A DNA stretch of 64,000 nt from Pedobacter alluvionis (GCF_003664035.1 NZ_RCCK01000010.1:434001-498000), one strand, 5' to 3'; counted from the first letter of the stretch, positions 26,251 to 34,944 are shown. Notes: generated by a model from the sequence alone, not told the origin. Made by a program: numbers and translations.

Positions 26251-28665
26251 TTAGCTTCCTTTCTTCCAAAATTCCCACCAGTTCTTCTCCTCATCATAAT
26301 AGCCACTTTTTCCGTAGCCGGTATAGTTCGAATAATAGTACGTTCCGGTATTTCCATGAGCATAGTTAGTGGTATAAATGTTTCCATGTAACTTCTCGTC
26401 ACCAAATGAATTCAGGATAATCGCAATATTGTTAAGTCCATACTCTTTTGATAAACGATCAGGAATAGTTGCAGCCCTGAATTTGGAAATACCTGAACGG
26501 ATTATAAAGAGGTTGATGTCAGCTTTTCTAATGAGGGGTATTGAATCTGAAACCAGGCCTACAGGAGCAGTATCAATGATAATATACTCATAACTTTCCC
26601 TAAGCTTTTCGATCAATATTCCCATTGATTTGTGATGGAGTAATTCTGAAGGATTTGGAGGCACCGGACCAGAAGTAATATAGTCAATATTATGCTTATC
26701 ATCTGTAAAGATAATATCAGTTAAAGCAACCTGTTTTGACAAGTAATTACTTAAGCCAATACGGTTGTCAGAGCCAAATGCATGATGGAGTTTGGATTTT
26801 CGCAAATCTGCTGCAATCAAAATCACCTTTTTGTCTATAATGGATAAGGTTCCTGCGAGATTTAAACTTACGAACGATTTTCCTTCTCCGGAAACTTCAG
26901 AAGTGATACAGATTACCTTGGTATCCTGGTCGCTCGCCATAAAACTCAGGTTAGTTCGCACGGATCTGACCGATTCGGCAAATATAGATTTTGGGCGCTC
27001 TATTGATAAAACACTTTCACCAGGGCTAATTTTTTTGGGATATTTTAAAATTACTCCAATAATTGGGGTTGTCGTCAATCCTTCAATTGTTTCAATATCG
27101 TACAAATAGGGATTTAATATTCTGACCAATAGAATTAAACCAATGCCCGAAAACAAACCCATAAATAAATAAGAAGAATAAATTTTCTTAGGCACTGGCG
27201 AAATCGGGAAAAAAGAAGGCTGTGCTACGCTGATAATTGTAGCGCCTGAAATTACGGCAGCTGAACTGATCTGCGCAGAGAGTTTTCGCTCAAACAACAT
27301 TGAAAACATGCGCTGATTAATATCAAAATTGCTCTGCAATTTCGCAAAGTCATTTTGTTTAGCGGGGATACTGCCCAGTTTTTGGTTAGCCTGGCCAATT
27401 TGCCCATTAATGTAATTAATGGTTTTTTGATTACGTTCGTGTAATAAGCGAATATTGGTTACAATGGCCTGTTTTACTTCGTTAATCTGTTTGTTAATAT
27501 CCAGGATGGGCTGCGCATTGGCATTAAAGCTCTGTAACTTATCTTCTCTGTTTATAATAAGCGCGTTAAGTTGTGCAATCAAACCAGTTAAGAGCGTATT
27601 ATTGGTGCCTTCTAAATTAAGGTTAAGCTGTATCCGATCCTTGTTGTTTTTTACCTGGGTTTCTAATTGCCGGATAGCAAGCTGTTGCAGTTGTAATTCG
27701 GCAATCTGGTTTTCCAGGTTGTTTAGTTTCGAATTTCCCAGTTGCCTTTCGCTACTGGGGTCGATAAGTTTATTGCTGCTTTGAAAATTAGAAAGTTTAT
27801 TGCCCGATTTGCTCACTTGTGCATCTAAAAAGGCAATCTGGCTATCCAGGTAATCTATGGTTTGTTTGGCTGATCTTTTTTTAAGTGTTGCATCATTTTT
27901 TACATATTGTTTGATAATCTCGTTCAATACATCGGCAGAAAAAACAGGATTACTATCGGTATGGGTAACCCCCATGACATTGGTGTTTTTTTCCTGTTCG
28001 AATACATTTAATCCTCCTGCAGCCCTGCCGTACAAATCTCTGATTCCGTTGAATTTAAAACCGTAATTGCCTGTTGATGGTATTTCTGTTTTAATCGTGA
28101 ATACCATATTGCCCATGCTAATTGGTTGACCATAACGATATTTCTTCAAACTTTTATTGTTATCATCGCTGCTTGATAGTGCGAAGGTCCGGCTGTCAAT
28201 GGGTTTAACGTTGTAGGTAGCCCTGCTGAAGTTTACAGAATCCTGTGTTAAAATATCAACCTGAAAAGGTTGTTTCGGATAAAGTTCAGTAAATCGTACC
28301 CTTCCTTCTAAATAATAACTGATTTTATAATCCAGGTTCTTTAAAGCATTTAAAATCACATCTTCCGAGCGCATAATGATACCTTCAGTTTGAATCTGAT
28401 CCTGAACCTGATTAAACGGCCGGTAGTTTAACGCAGAGCCAGGCAGCGAAGCCATTTGTTCCTGCTGGTCACTATCTAATTTTAGCGAAGCCGAAGTAAT
28501 ATAAATAGGAGTAATGCTGCGCACATAAAGCCAGGCCAGTACAAAACTGATTAATACCGTTCCGGCAACCCAATACCACCTGCTTAAAAAAATCAACAGG
28601 ATTTTCCAATAGTTGATGGTTTGGCTGGCTAACATTCTAGCTCCTGTTGGTGTAGTGTTATCCAT
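26251..28665 (-). CDS. wzc: Polysaccharide co-polymerase / tyrosine autokinase (Wzc-like)
   Basis: 804 residues. Domain order: cytoplasmic lead-in, membrane segment with RWYWVAGTVLISFVLAWLYV, a long periplasmic Wzz-type coiled-coil part with repeated Gln/Asn-rich helices, a second membrane segment with SSYLFMGLFSGIGLILLV, then a BY-kinase. In the kinase, Walker A is ITSEVSGEGKSFVSLNLA (GEGKS at residues 593-597), Walker A' is VILIAADLRKSKLHHAFG and Walker B is YEYIIIDTAPVGLVSD. The C-terminal tail has nine tyrosines in about 45 residues (NIYTTNY, then TGTYYYSNYTGYGKSGYYDE), the usual autophosphorylation cluster. It controls chain length and export with the Wza-like protein. Its start overlaps the wza stop by one base. 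Confidence 0.95.
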   Translation of the reverse strand: MDNTTPTGARMLASQTINYWKILLIFLSRWYWVAGTVLISFVLAWLYVRSITPIYITSASLKLDSDQQEQMASLPGSALNYRPFNQVQDQIQTEGIIMRSEDVILNALKNLDYKISYYLEGRVRFTELYPKQPFQVDILTQDSVNFSRATYNVKPIDSRTFALSSSDDNNKSLKKYRYGQPISMGNMVFTIKTEIPSTGNYGFKFNGIRDLYGRAAGGLNVFEQEKNTNVMGVTHTDSNPVFSADVLNEIIKQYVKNDATLKKRSAKQTIDYLDSQIAFLDAQVSKSGNKLSNFQSSNKLIDPSSERQLGNSKLNNLENQIAELQLQQLAIRQLETQVKNNKDRIQLNLNLEGTNNTLLTGLIAQLNALIINREDKLQSFNANAQPILDINKQINEVKQAIVTNIRLLHERNQKTINYINGQIGQANQKLGSIPAKQNDFAKLQSNFDINQRMFSMLFERKLSAQISSAAVISGATIISVAQPSFFPISPVPKKIYSSYLFMGLFSGIGLILLVRILNPYLYDIETIEGLTTTPIIGVILKYPKKISPGESVLSIERPKSIFAESVRSVRTNLSFMASDQDTKVICITSEVSGEGKSFVSLNLAGTLSIIDKKVILIAADLRKSKLHHAFGSDNRIGLSNYLSKQVALTDIIFTDDKHNIDYITSGPVPPNPSELLHHKSMGILIEKLRESYEYIIIDTAPVGLVSDSIPLIRKADINLFIIRSGISKFRAATIPDRLSKEYGLNNIAIILNSFGDEKLHGNIYTTNYAHGNTGTYYYSNYTGYGKSGYYDEEKNWWEFWKKGS

Positions 28666-29486
28666 TATCGGGTTAGGGTAAAGATTAATACAGCCAGGTT
28701 GACTACAACGAGAAACGGTTGTACAATATTATTGACACTAGTCAGCTTTTCGCTCAATGCCGAACTTTTGGTTTGTTGGAGTACAATAATATCATTATTC
28801 TGAAGAATTAGTTTTTTGCTGGCCAAGCTGTTAATATCATTTAAGTTTACATAGATAATTTCGGGGTGGCTTCTGTCGCCACGAATAATTTTAAGCGTTT
28901 TAGGATCAGCCGTTTTATTAATGCCCCCTGCTTCTCCAATAATGTCAATAAGTGTCGTGTTTTCCCGCTCCAGTAAAAAATTACCTTGTTTGCTGAATTC
29001 GCCCAATAAGGTTACCTTTAAGTTTACTATACTTAATTCAATAATGGGGTCACGAAGAAGTTGTTTTGCATATAAATCCTGAATTTTGATGGCAGCATCT
29101 CTTCTGCTTAGGCCTGATACGTCTACTTTTCCAATCGCCGGCAAGTTAACTTTACCATCAATATCTACCGGATAGGAAAGTATATTATTTATTGAGCCGC
29201 CAGCTATATTCTGATTACTGTTTAAACCATTGTTTGAAGATTGAGATGCCCCAAATTCTTTATTCTGTACATTTCTGATGGCCAATTGATCATTTACTTT
29301 TATTTTGTAGTACGCATCACTAATGCCCGGGTCGTTTACCACATAAACTTGTTTAATGGTATCCGTAACGATATCACTTGGGGCATTAAATAGACTATGC
29401 TCTTTTCTGGATGCACAACTGGCAAGCGTAATGCAGAAAAATAAAACGTAAAGAAATTTCAAAATTGCTTTTGTCTGGATCATCAT
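28665..29486 (-). CDS. wza: Polysaccharide export outer-membrane lipoprotein (Wza-like)
   Basis: 273 residues. A lipoprotein signal peptide ends in the lipobox LASC with Cys24. It is followed by a Poly_export domain (YYKIKVNDQLAIRNVQN, then YPVDIDGKVNLPAIGKVDVS) and an SLBB-type domain with VTLLGEFSKQGNFLLE and LIDIIGEAGGINKTADPKTL. The C-terminus has a single hydrophobic helix QPFLVVVNLAVLIFTLTR, as in Wza, which crosses the outer membrane. It is the first gene of the long minus-strand operon. About 1 kb of gene-free DNA lies upstream, where the main promoter must be. Confidence 0.93.
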   Translation of the reverse strand: MMIQTKAILKFLYVLFFCITLASCASRKEHSLFNAPSDIVTDTIKQVYVVNDPGISDAYYKIKVNDQLAIRNVQNKEFGASQSSNNGLNSNQNIAGGSINNILSYPVDIDGKVNLPAIGKVDVSGLSRRDAAIKIQDLYAKQLLRDPIIELSIVNLKVTLLGEFSKQGNFLLERENTTLIDIIGEAGGINKTADPKTLKIIRGDRSHPEIIYVNLNDINSLASKKLILQNNDIIVLQQTKSSALSEKLTSVNNIVQPFLVVVNLAVLIFTLTR

Positions 29487-30411
29487 CTTAAATCTGATAT
29501 TGGATGGAAGCTTAAGGCTAACATGCGAAAATATGGTTAAAAATCCTTAAAAAAAAGTCAACGTAGAAGCAAAGCGCCTTTTAAAATAGTTGTCTTTAAG
29601 ATTTGAAAGTATCGGAGAAATAGCAGTTTATCTTTTTAATCTGTTAAATTCTAAATCAAAAAAACATCTTTAGACCATTTGATTTCTTGACTTTAATCAA
29701 TTTTAAAATATTATTGGTGGAATAGATTTTCCTGTTGGAGTCTGTCATTGATAGGGATAATGTATTTTAATAAAATCAATATTAGTGATGTATAATTGAT
29801 TTCTTTGCCATATACCACGCTCACATCTCGGTTCGTCGCTGCCGAAAAACTCTTTCTTTTGTAATTAAAAAGACCAGCGAAGCTAGCTTGAACACCGTTG
29901 AAAAAATAAAGGCATGTGAAAAACAAAAAATGCAGGCTGAAAATTATTCATTTGTTGCTTATAACTTTCAACTGCAAGAAGTCTTCGACTTCGCTCACCT
30001 GACGACTTAGTGCTTAACTTAATGACATTGCCTCGAGAATTGCCCGGATTACTCAGAAAAAGGTCGGGTAGTCTCCATGGATTGCGTCGTGATTTCATAA
30101 AATTTCTATCCTTGCCTGCACAACAAAAAGCATCCATCATCTGGGGTAATTCATCTTTATAATCATAAAAATATTCAATTTACATTGTCCAGTCTTGTTG
30201 ATATAATGGCATATTTTATCCGATTTATAGCGGTGAAACGTTGTTGGATAATATTTTGTTATTGATAAAAATCAAGGTTCTTGTTAGCCCGAAATTAATT
30301 TTTTAAAGCCATTTTATCTCTCTATGTAGAATAGGGCTATATTTTTTAATTTTTCAGTTTTTTTAGAAGAAATACAATTGTCATCTCAATCTGTTTAGTG
30401 TTGGTGTTCAT
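29487..30411. other. Long intergenic region without convincing genes; repeat-like stretches
   Basis: This gap separates the minus-strand polysaccharide operon from the plus-strand genes. Both strands carry only short frames with no recognisable protein. The stretch around 29,815-29,880 and the stretch around 29,985-30,130 have higher GC than their surroundings. The second holds CGTCAGGTGAGCGAAGTCGA (minus strand). From memory, sequence of that kind recurs as a dispersed non-coding repeat in Sphingobacteriaceae genomes. I cannot show other copies inside this window. A promoter and leader for wza are expected near 29,490-29,650, but I could not place them with confidence. Confidence 0.4.
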
Positions 30412-30442
30412 TTTGTTCAATGCCCAATTAAGTTTATTTTTG
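30412..30442 (+). promoter_or_regulatory. Bacteroidota-type promoter for the small secreted protein gene
   Basis: TTTG at 30412-30415 and TATTTTTG at 30435-30442 are separated by 19 bp. This is an exact fit to the TTTG / TAnnTTTG (-33/-7) promoter of Bacteroidota. Transcription would begin about 65 bp ahead of the TTG start at 30519. Confidence 0.6.
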
Positions 30443-30518
30443 TCGTTTTAATAATACGAAATGTTCGTTTTATGAAAAATATTTACAGCCTTATATTTTT
30501 AAGTTAACCATTTATAAA

Positions 30519-31025
30519 TTGAAACAGAATTTTTATATCCCGTTCTTACTTTTTTTAATCATTTCGTTAAAAACTTTTGCATCAGATCCAGGTCGCAACT
30601 ATGGTTGTGTAATTCAAGGCTATCCAGCCAAATTGTATTTCTCTTATAGTAAAGATGGTAATCCGTATAATTGGGGGCCAAACAATAATACCAGTAATGG
30701 TTTATATCATATTTATAATAACAATTCCAGTAATTATGAAATATACAATGATACCCAGGCTGATGGATATCATTGTGGCGTTATTAATAGTAAATTTGGT
30801 GAATATCATCAGGTTGGAGAGGTTTGTTTTGTTTCCAGTGGCGGAAGTTATCTACAAGGTGACTTAGCAACTTATAGTGTGCACAATCCTACATATTGCG
30901 GTACCAATTCATTGCCTATCGATAATTATGCTGTTATCCTATTGGTATTGATGGGTGGTGGGGGCTTTTTTTATATCAGGAAGCATGGAGTTGGTTTTTT
31001 TGATCTTACTTCTGAAGTAAAGTAA
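30519..31025 (+). CDS. Small secreted Cys-containing protein with C-terminal membrane anchor
   Basis: 168 residues, unrecognised family. The start is TTG (30519); no in-frame ATG precedes the signal peptide FYIPFLLFLIISLKTFA. The mature part is rich in Asn, Tyr, Ser and Gly and has four cysteines (GCVIQ, YHCGVI, VCFVSS, TYCGTN). The C-terminal end is three-part: a short polar motif LPIDNY, a hydrophobic stretch AVILLVLMGGGGFFYI and a basic RKHG. That layout resembles sorting signals of the exosortase or LPxTG type, but no sortase gene is in the window. It resembles the gene that follows (31214-31621) in order of parts and cysteine placement. A surface or matrix role near the polysaccharide locus is only a guess. 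Confidence 0.7.
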   Translation: MKQNFYIPFLLFLIISLKTFASDPGRNYGCVIQGYPAKLYFSYSKDGNPYNWGPNNNTSNGLYHIYNNNSSNYEIYNDTQADGYHCGVINSKFGEYHQVGEVCFVSSGGSYLQGDLATYSVHNPTYCGTNSLPIDNYAVILLVLMGGGGFFYIRKHGVGFFDLTSEVK

Positions 31026-31088
31026 TGTGTTAAACTACTATTGGGTAGCTGCAATATTAAATTATCTAAGAAATTAAAATATTTCTCT

Positions 31089-31114
31089 TGTAGTAAAGCA
31101 AGTGCTTTACTACA
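31089..31114. repeat. Perfect 12-bp inverted repeat (2-nt loop)
   Basis: TGTAGTAAAGCA (31089-31100) and TGCTTTACTACA (31103-31114) form a perfect stem. It sits between the two small secreted protein genes, 64 bp after the first stop. There is no T-tract, so a classical terminator is doubtful. It could be an operator or an RNA end-stabilising hairpin. Confidence 0.6.
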
Positions 31115-31213
31115 TCTCCTTAGCCGATAATAGCCTTCGGATTATTGAACAAAACGAACGGCATTTTTAGTTTAGAACCATAGTAAATTCGTGTATCACC
31201 ATTAAAATGATGC

Positions 31214-31621
31214 ATGAGAGGCTTTTGTTTTTTAGTAATACTTATCGTAATTTCTTTTGATATTTATGCCCAAGGTTCAGCAACAGGTTGCTTAGTGCCT
31301 TATTATAACAGGGTTTATACTTCTAATTCGCTTGAAGTATTAGGCTCTTCTCAATTATATAATAATTCTCCTTCAACACCTTTATCTGCTAACTATTGTA
31401 GTTGGACTCCAAGCAGTACAGGATCTTCTTGTGTTATTTGCGACGGAACGTTAGGCGTGGATGCATTAGGTCTCAAGGTATGTTTGTTAGGTTCATTCAG
31501 GTATGGTTCACAAGGTACATTTACAATGGTACAATGCGATCTGGACAGCCACTTCTGGATTGTAAGCGCAATGGCAGGCCTATTTGGTATGGTATTCATC
31601 AAAAGAAGAAATAGACTATAA
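31214..31621 (+). CDS. Small secreted Cys-containing protein with C-terminal membrane anchor
   Basis: 135 residues, unrecognised family. The signal peptide is MRGFCFLVILIVISFDIYAQ. The mature part has six cysteines (GCLVPYY, NYCSWT, CVICDGT, VCLLGS, VQCDLD). It ends in a membrane helix FWIVSAMAGLFGMVFI with a basic KRRNRL tail, the positive-inside anchor layout of sorted surface proteins. The late part VCLLGSFRYGSQGTFTM then CDLD lines up with VCFVSSGGSYLQGDLATYS then CG..LPID of the gene before it, so the two are likely diverged paralogues. Function unknown. Confidence 0.7.
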   Translation: MRGFCFLVILIVISFDIYAQGSATGCLVPYYNRVYTSNSLEVLGSSQLYNNSPSTPLSANYCSWTPSSTGSSCVICDGTLGVDALGLKVCLLGSFRYGSQGTFTMVQCDLDSHFWIVSAMAGLFGMVFIKRRNRL

Positions 31622-31731
31622 ATCATCTTTGCTCCGGATAGATAGGAAACCATTCGGCAGATGTAAAGCTATTCTTTATCTTTACGCAGTTTTTACTTTT
31701 AAGAAAGCCGAAGAATCCTGATTTGGTCACA

Positions 31732-32472
31732 ATGAAAATATCGCTCATCACAGTTGTTTATAACGGAGAAACCTTTTTGCAGGAGTGTTTTAATTCAATA
31801 ATGGCACAAACCTATTCTGATATAGAATATATAGTGATTGATGGCGGATCGACAGACAGTACACTGGATATTATTCAAAAAAACCATTCTGCCATTGATT
31901 ATTTTATTTCAGAAAAAGATAATGGCTTATATGATGCAATCAATAAAGGGATTCAGCGCGCAACCGGAGAGGTAATTGGGATTTTAAATGCCGATGACCT
32001 GTTTGCCAGTCCTGATGTACTGACATCTGTAGCCAAAACCTTTACCAGCCTGCCGAAAATAGATGGACTTTATGGTGACCTCAATTACATTCATCCTGTA
32101 ACGCATAAAGTGATCAGGACCTGGAAATCATACCAGAACACATTTGAAGATATTAAAAAAGGATGGATGCCCGCACACCCCACGCTGTATTTGAAAAGGG
32201 CGTTGTTTGAAAAAAATGGATATTATGCTTTGAATTTAGGCACTGCAGCCGATTACGAGTTAATATTACGTTACTTTTATACTCATAAAATTGAGGCAGC
32301 TTATTTGCCTGTTTTAATGGTTAATATGCGCACAGGAGGCGTAAGCAATCAATCTTTAATGAGCAGGATCTCTGCCTTTGCGAATGATTATAAGGCCCTG
32401 AAAAGAAATCGCGTACCGTATCCGCTTTTTGTAGTGGTCAGGAAAAAACTGAGTAAACTCAATCAATTTTAA
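31732..32472 (+). CDS. Glycosyltransferase family 2 protein (WcaA/WcaE-like)
   Basis: 246 residues from ATG 31732; a TTG three codons earlier is open but less likely. GT2 motifs: MKISLITVVYNGETFLQEC, YIVIDGGSTDSTLDII, DNGLYDAINKGIQRATGE and IGILNADDLFASP, then KGWMPAHPTLYLKRALFEKN. The 'G-L-Y-D-A-M/I-N-K-G' and 'H-P-T-x-x' blocks are those of colanic-acid-type GT2 enzymes. It is followed on the same strand by the initiating transferase, so it may add the second sugar. Confidence 0.92.
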   Translation: MKISLITVVYNGETFLQECFNSIMAQTYSDIEYIVIDGGSTDSTLDIIQKNHSAIDYFISEKDNGLYDAINKGIQRATGEVIGILNADDLFASPDVLTSVAKTFTSLPKIDGLYGDLNYIHPVTHKVIRTWKSYQNTFEDIKKGWMPAHPTLYLKRALFEKNGYYALNLGTAADYELILRYFYTHKIEAAYLPVLMVNMRTGGVSNQSLMSRISAFANDYKALKRNRVPYPLFVVVRKKLSKLNQF

Positions 32473-32547
32473 TCTTTTATATAAGTTGGATCATAAATGT
32501 GGAATAGTTATTCTGAAGCTTAATTTATTTCATAAAAATCAATATAA

Positions 32548-32619
32548 ATGACAGGAGAACTTAAACTTAATAAAATTTCTGCTGATTATCGGGTGATCTG
32601 TTGTCTGGCCAGCAAATAA
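32548..32619 (+). CDS. Possible 23-codon leader peptide upstream of the WecA-like gene
   Basis: A short frame from ATG 32548 to TAA 32617-32619 encodes MTGELKLNKISADYRVIC and a few more residues. Its stop codon falls on the first bases of the perfect hairpin at 32617-32661. The order sORF, hairpin, membrane-enzyme gene resembles a leader-peptide arrangement. No strong ribosome site is visible and coding evidence is thin. Confidence 0.2.
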   Translation: MTGELKLNKISADYRVICCLASK

Positions 32620-32661
32620 CATGATATAAATCCTACATCTCATTTGATTTATATCATGTTA
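32617..32661. repeat. Perfect 16-bp inverted repeat before the WecA-like gene
   Basis: TAACATGATATAAATC (32617-32632) and GATTTATATCATGTTA (32646-32661) are exact complements with a 13-nt loop. It lies 32 bp ahead of the TTG start of the initiating transferase. No T-run follows, so it is not a standard terminator. An RNA hairpin that controls readthrough, or a large dyad operator, are both possible. Confidence 0.7.
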
Positions 32662-32693
32662 AAGAATTATAATAGCCGTTTTTTAAGCGTACA

Positions 32694-33806
32694 TTGCTTA
32701 TATTTGTATTACTAAGTTATCCCGCTTTGTTTGAAAATATACTGAATAGCAACACTAATTATTTCTACATAGCCATATTTATTCTGGCCTTTTCCATCGT
32801 GATAATCAGTATTCCGAGTGTGATTTATACATCTTTAAAGTATGGCCTTTTTGATAAGAACGACCTTTACCGTAAAAACCATAAACGTAATATTTCACGT
32901 TTAGGTGGCTTGGCTATTATTGGTAGCTTTACAGTTAGTATTTTGCTTTTTTCTGCTATTATTAATTTTAAAGAGGCCAATTTTTTAATTGCATCGTGTA
33001 TTGTGTTGTCAGCACTTGGCCTAAAAGACGATGTTCATGGCACCAATACCAGTACAAAATTTATTTTGCAGATCGTGGTCGCCTTTATCCTTGTGTTTTT
33101 TGGAGCTTTCCGTCTAACAAGTTTGTACGGTGTGTTGGGCATAGGAGATATGGCCCCTCTATGGGGAAGCCTTTTTTCCATCGCGCTCATTATCTTCCTG
33201 AACAATGCATTCAACTTAATAGATGGCATAGATGGATTGGCAGGTGGAATAGGCATTTTAACAAGCCTGGTTTTCGGTATTTTGTTTTCTTCGATGGGGC
33301 AGGTACCTTATGCATTTATCGCCTTTGCATTGGCAGGTGCTATAGCAGGCTTTTTAAAGTACAACTGGTTTCCTGCAAAAATATTTATGGGCGATACAGG
33401 AGCCTTGATTATTGGACTTATTTCTGCAGCATTGGCTATTAAGTTTATCGAACTAAATAAGTTTACAGGCGAGAATAAACCGGCTTTTTATTCAGCCCCG
33501 GCAATAGCTGTTGCCATCCTGATTGTGCCGATATTTGATTCTTTAAGGGTATTTACGGTACGGATATTAAAAGGTCATTCTCCCTTTAAGGGCGACCGTA
33601 ACCATATCCACCACCGTCTGGAAAATATGGGCATCAGAACAAACTGGATTGTAATTTCTGCACTTGGCCTTAACATATTTGTTCTTGCTGCTACCCTTGT
33701 ATTGCAGAACCTTGGAAATTTTGTTTTAATCCTGATCATTATTGGTATCTGTATTGTATTTAATAGTTTACTAACACTAAGTCTCTTCCTTAAGAAGAAG
33801 AAATAA
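32694..33806 (+). CDS. wecA: WecA/TagO-type undecaprenyl-phosphate sugar-1-phosphate transferase
   Basis: 370 residues and about eleven membrane segments. The MraY/WecA family motifs are all present: SALGLKDDVHG (the catalytic DD), NNAFNLIDGIDGLAGG, KIFMGDTGALIIG and GDRNHIHHRLENMG (the cytosolic His motif that separates WecA/TagO from MraY). The enzyme moves GlcNAc-1-P (or a similar sugar phosphate) from a UDP-sugar to undecaprenyl phosphate, starting the glycan. An in-frame TAG close upstream leaves TTG 32694 as the start. It probably starts the polymer whose other genes lie on the opposite strand to the left. Confidence 0.93.
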   Translation: MLIFVLLSYPALFENILNSNTNYFYIAIFILAFSIVIISIPSVIYTSLKYGLFDKNDLYRKNHKRNISRLGGLAIIGSFTVSILLFSAIINFKEANFLIASCIVLSALGLKDDVHGTNTSTKFILQIVVAFILVFFGAFRLTSLYGVLGIGDMAPLWGSLFSIALIIFLNNAFNLIDGIDGLAGGIGILTSLVFGILFSSMGQVPYAFIAFALAGAIAGFLKYNWFPAKIFMGDTGALIIGLISAALAIKFIELNKFTGENKPAFYSAPAIAVAILIVPIFDSLRVFTVRILKGHSPFKGDRNHIHHRLENMGIRTNWIVISALGLNIFVLAATLVLQNLGNFVLILIIIGICIVFNSLLTLSLFLKKKK

Positions 33807-33902
33807 ATTCTATTTTAACTATTTTGTACTCTTAATTTTTGCCTCTCAGTGCGTAATTTAAAACTGCTATACTGCATTTTCATCATCTTATATAATCAGG
33901 TC

Positions 33903-33931
33903 TTTGCTTTAATAAATAAACACTAATTTTG
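33903..33931 (+). promoter_or_regulatory. Promoter for GAPDH gene
   Basis: TAATTTTG (33924-33931) is an exact TAnnTTTG element, 17 bp ahead of the ATG. TTTG at 33903-33906 is the likely -33 box, with a 17-bp spacer that is slightly short. The leader would be very short. Confidence 0.5.
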
Positions 33932-33948
33932 CGCTCTAATTTTATATC

Positions 33949-34944
33949 ATGAGGCTGGCAATAAATGGTTTTGGTAGAATAGGAAGAACATTTTTACGCC
34001 TGGCACTGGCTGAAGGCTTTGAAGTGGTGGCCATTAACGATCTTGCAGATGCGAAAACAATGGCGCATTTGTTTAAGTATGATAGTGTTCATGGTGTTTT
34101 TGCAGGGAACGTTTCGGCAAAGCCAGATGCACTGGTGATTGATAACCTTTTGATTCCGGTTTTTACTATTGCATCAGCTGATAAGCTGCCATGGTCTGCA
34201 TTGCGTGTTGACTTGGTCATTGATTGCACGGGCAGAAACCTCACAAAATCATCAGCCGAAAAACATATTGCATCAGGTGCAAAACAAGTATTAATTTCCG
34301 CTCCGGCAGCCGATGATATTCCAATGGTGGTATTGGGGGTAAACGATGATCATATTGATTTAACAAGTACTGTACTATCAAATGCGAGTTGTACAACCAA
34401 TAATATTGCGCCCATGATTAAGATTTTAAACGATAATTGGGGTGTTGAAGAAGGTTATATTACCACCATCCATTCCATGACGGGCGATCAGAATCTGCAT
34501 GATGCAAACCATAAGGATCTGCGTAGGGCAAGGGCAGCTTCATCTTCCATTATCCCAACTACAACTGGTGCAGCAAAAGCCATTACGCATATTTTTCCCG
34601 AATTGGATGGGCGTTTGGGTGGTGCAGGAATCAGGGTTCCTGTTTTAAACGGATCTTTAACCGATTTTACCTGTCTGTTAAAGAAGAAAACAACCATCGA
34701 AGAAATTAATTCGGCTTTCAAATACGCTGCCGAAAATGAATTGAAAGGCCTTATTGAGTATACTGAAGATCCGATTGTGTCGATCGATATTATTGATAAT
34801 CCACATTCGTGTATATTCGATTCGCTGTTAACCTCAATTGTAGGCGATCTGGTTAAGGTTGTTGGCTGGTACGATAATGAATACGGTTACAGCAGCCGTT
34901 TAATCGATGTGGTCAGAAAAATCGATGCCTTACCTACGAAATAA
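33949..34944 (+). CDS. gapA: Glyceraldehyde-3-phosphate dehydrogenase, type I
   Basis: 331 residues, the standard length. The NAD-binding start LAINGFGRIGRTFLRLAL, the catalytic cysteine in LSNASCTTNNIAPM (Cys148), the general-base His in TTIHSMTGDQNLHD, and the C-terminal VGWYDNEYGYSSRLIDV are all intact. It oxidises glyceraldehyde-3-phosphate to 1,3-bisphosphoglycerate in glycolysis. The next enzyme, phosphoglycerate kinase, is 1.1 kb downstream in a separate unit. Its last 11 bp overlap the convergent DoxX-like gene. Confidence 0.97.
   Translation: MRLAINGFGRIGRTFLRLALAEGFEVVAINDLADAKTMAHLFKYDSVHGVFAGNVSAKPDALVIDNLLIPVFTIASADKLPWSALRVDLVIDCTGRNLTKSSAEKHIASGAKQVLISAPAADDIPMVVLGVNDDHIDLTSTVLSNASCTTNNIAPMIKILNDNWGVEEGYITTIHSMTGDQNLHDANHKDLRRARAASSSIIPTTTGAAKAITHIFPELDGRLGGAGIRVPVLNGSLTDFTCLLKKKTTIEEINSAFKYAAENELKGLIEYTEDPIVSIDIIDNPHSCIFDSLLTSIVGDLVKVVGWYDNEYGYSSRLIDVVRKIDALPTK

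Noticed and set aside
29711..30140. Two overlapping minus-strand frames of 71 and 85 codons in the 1-kb gap
   Set aside because: The translated peptides have the look of translated non-coding repeats, with no ribosome site and no recognisable domain.
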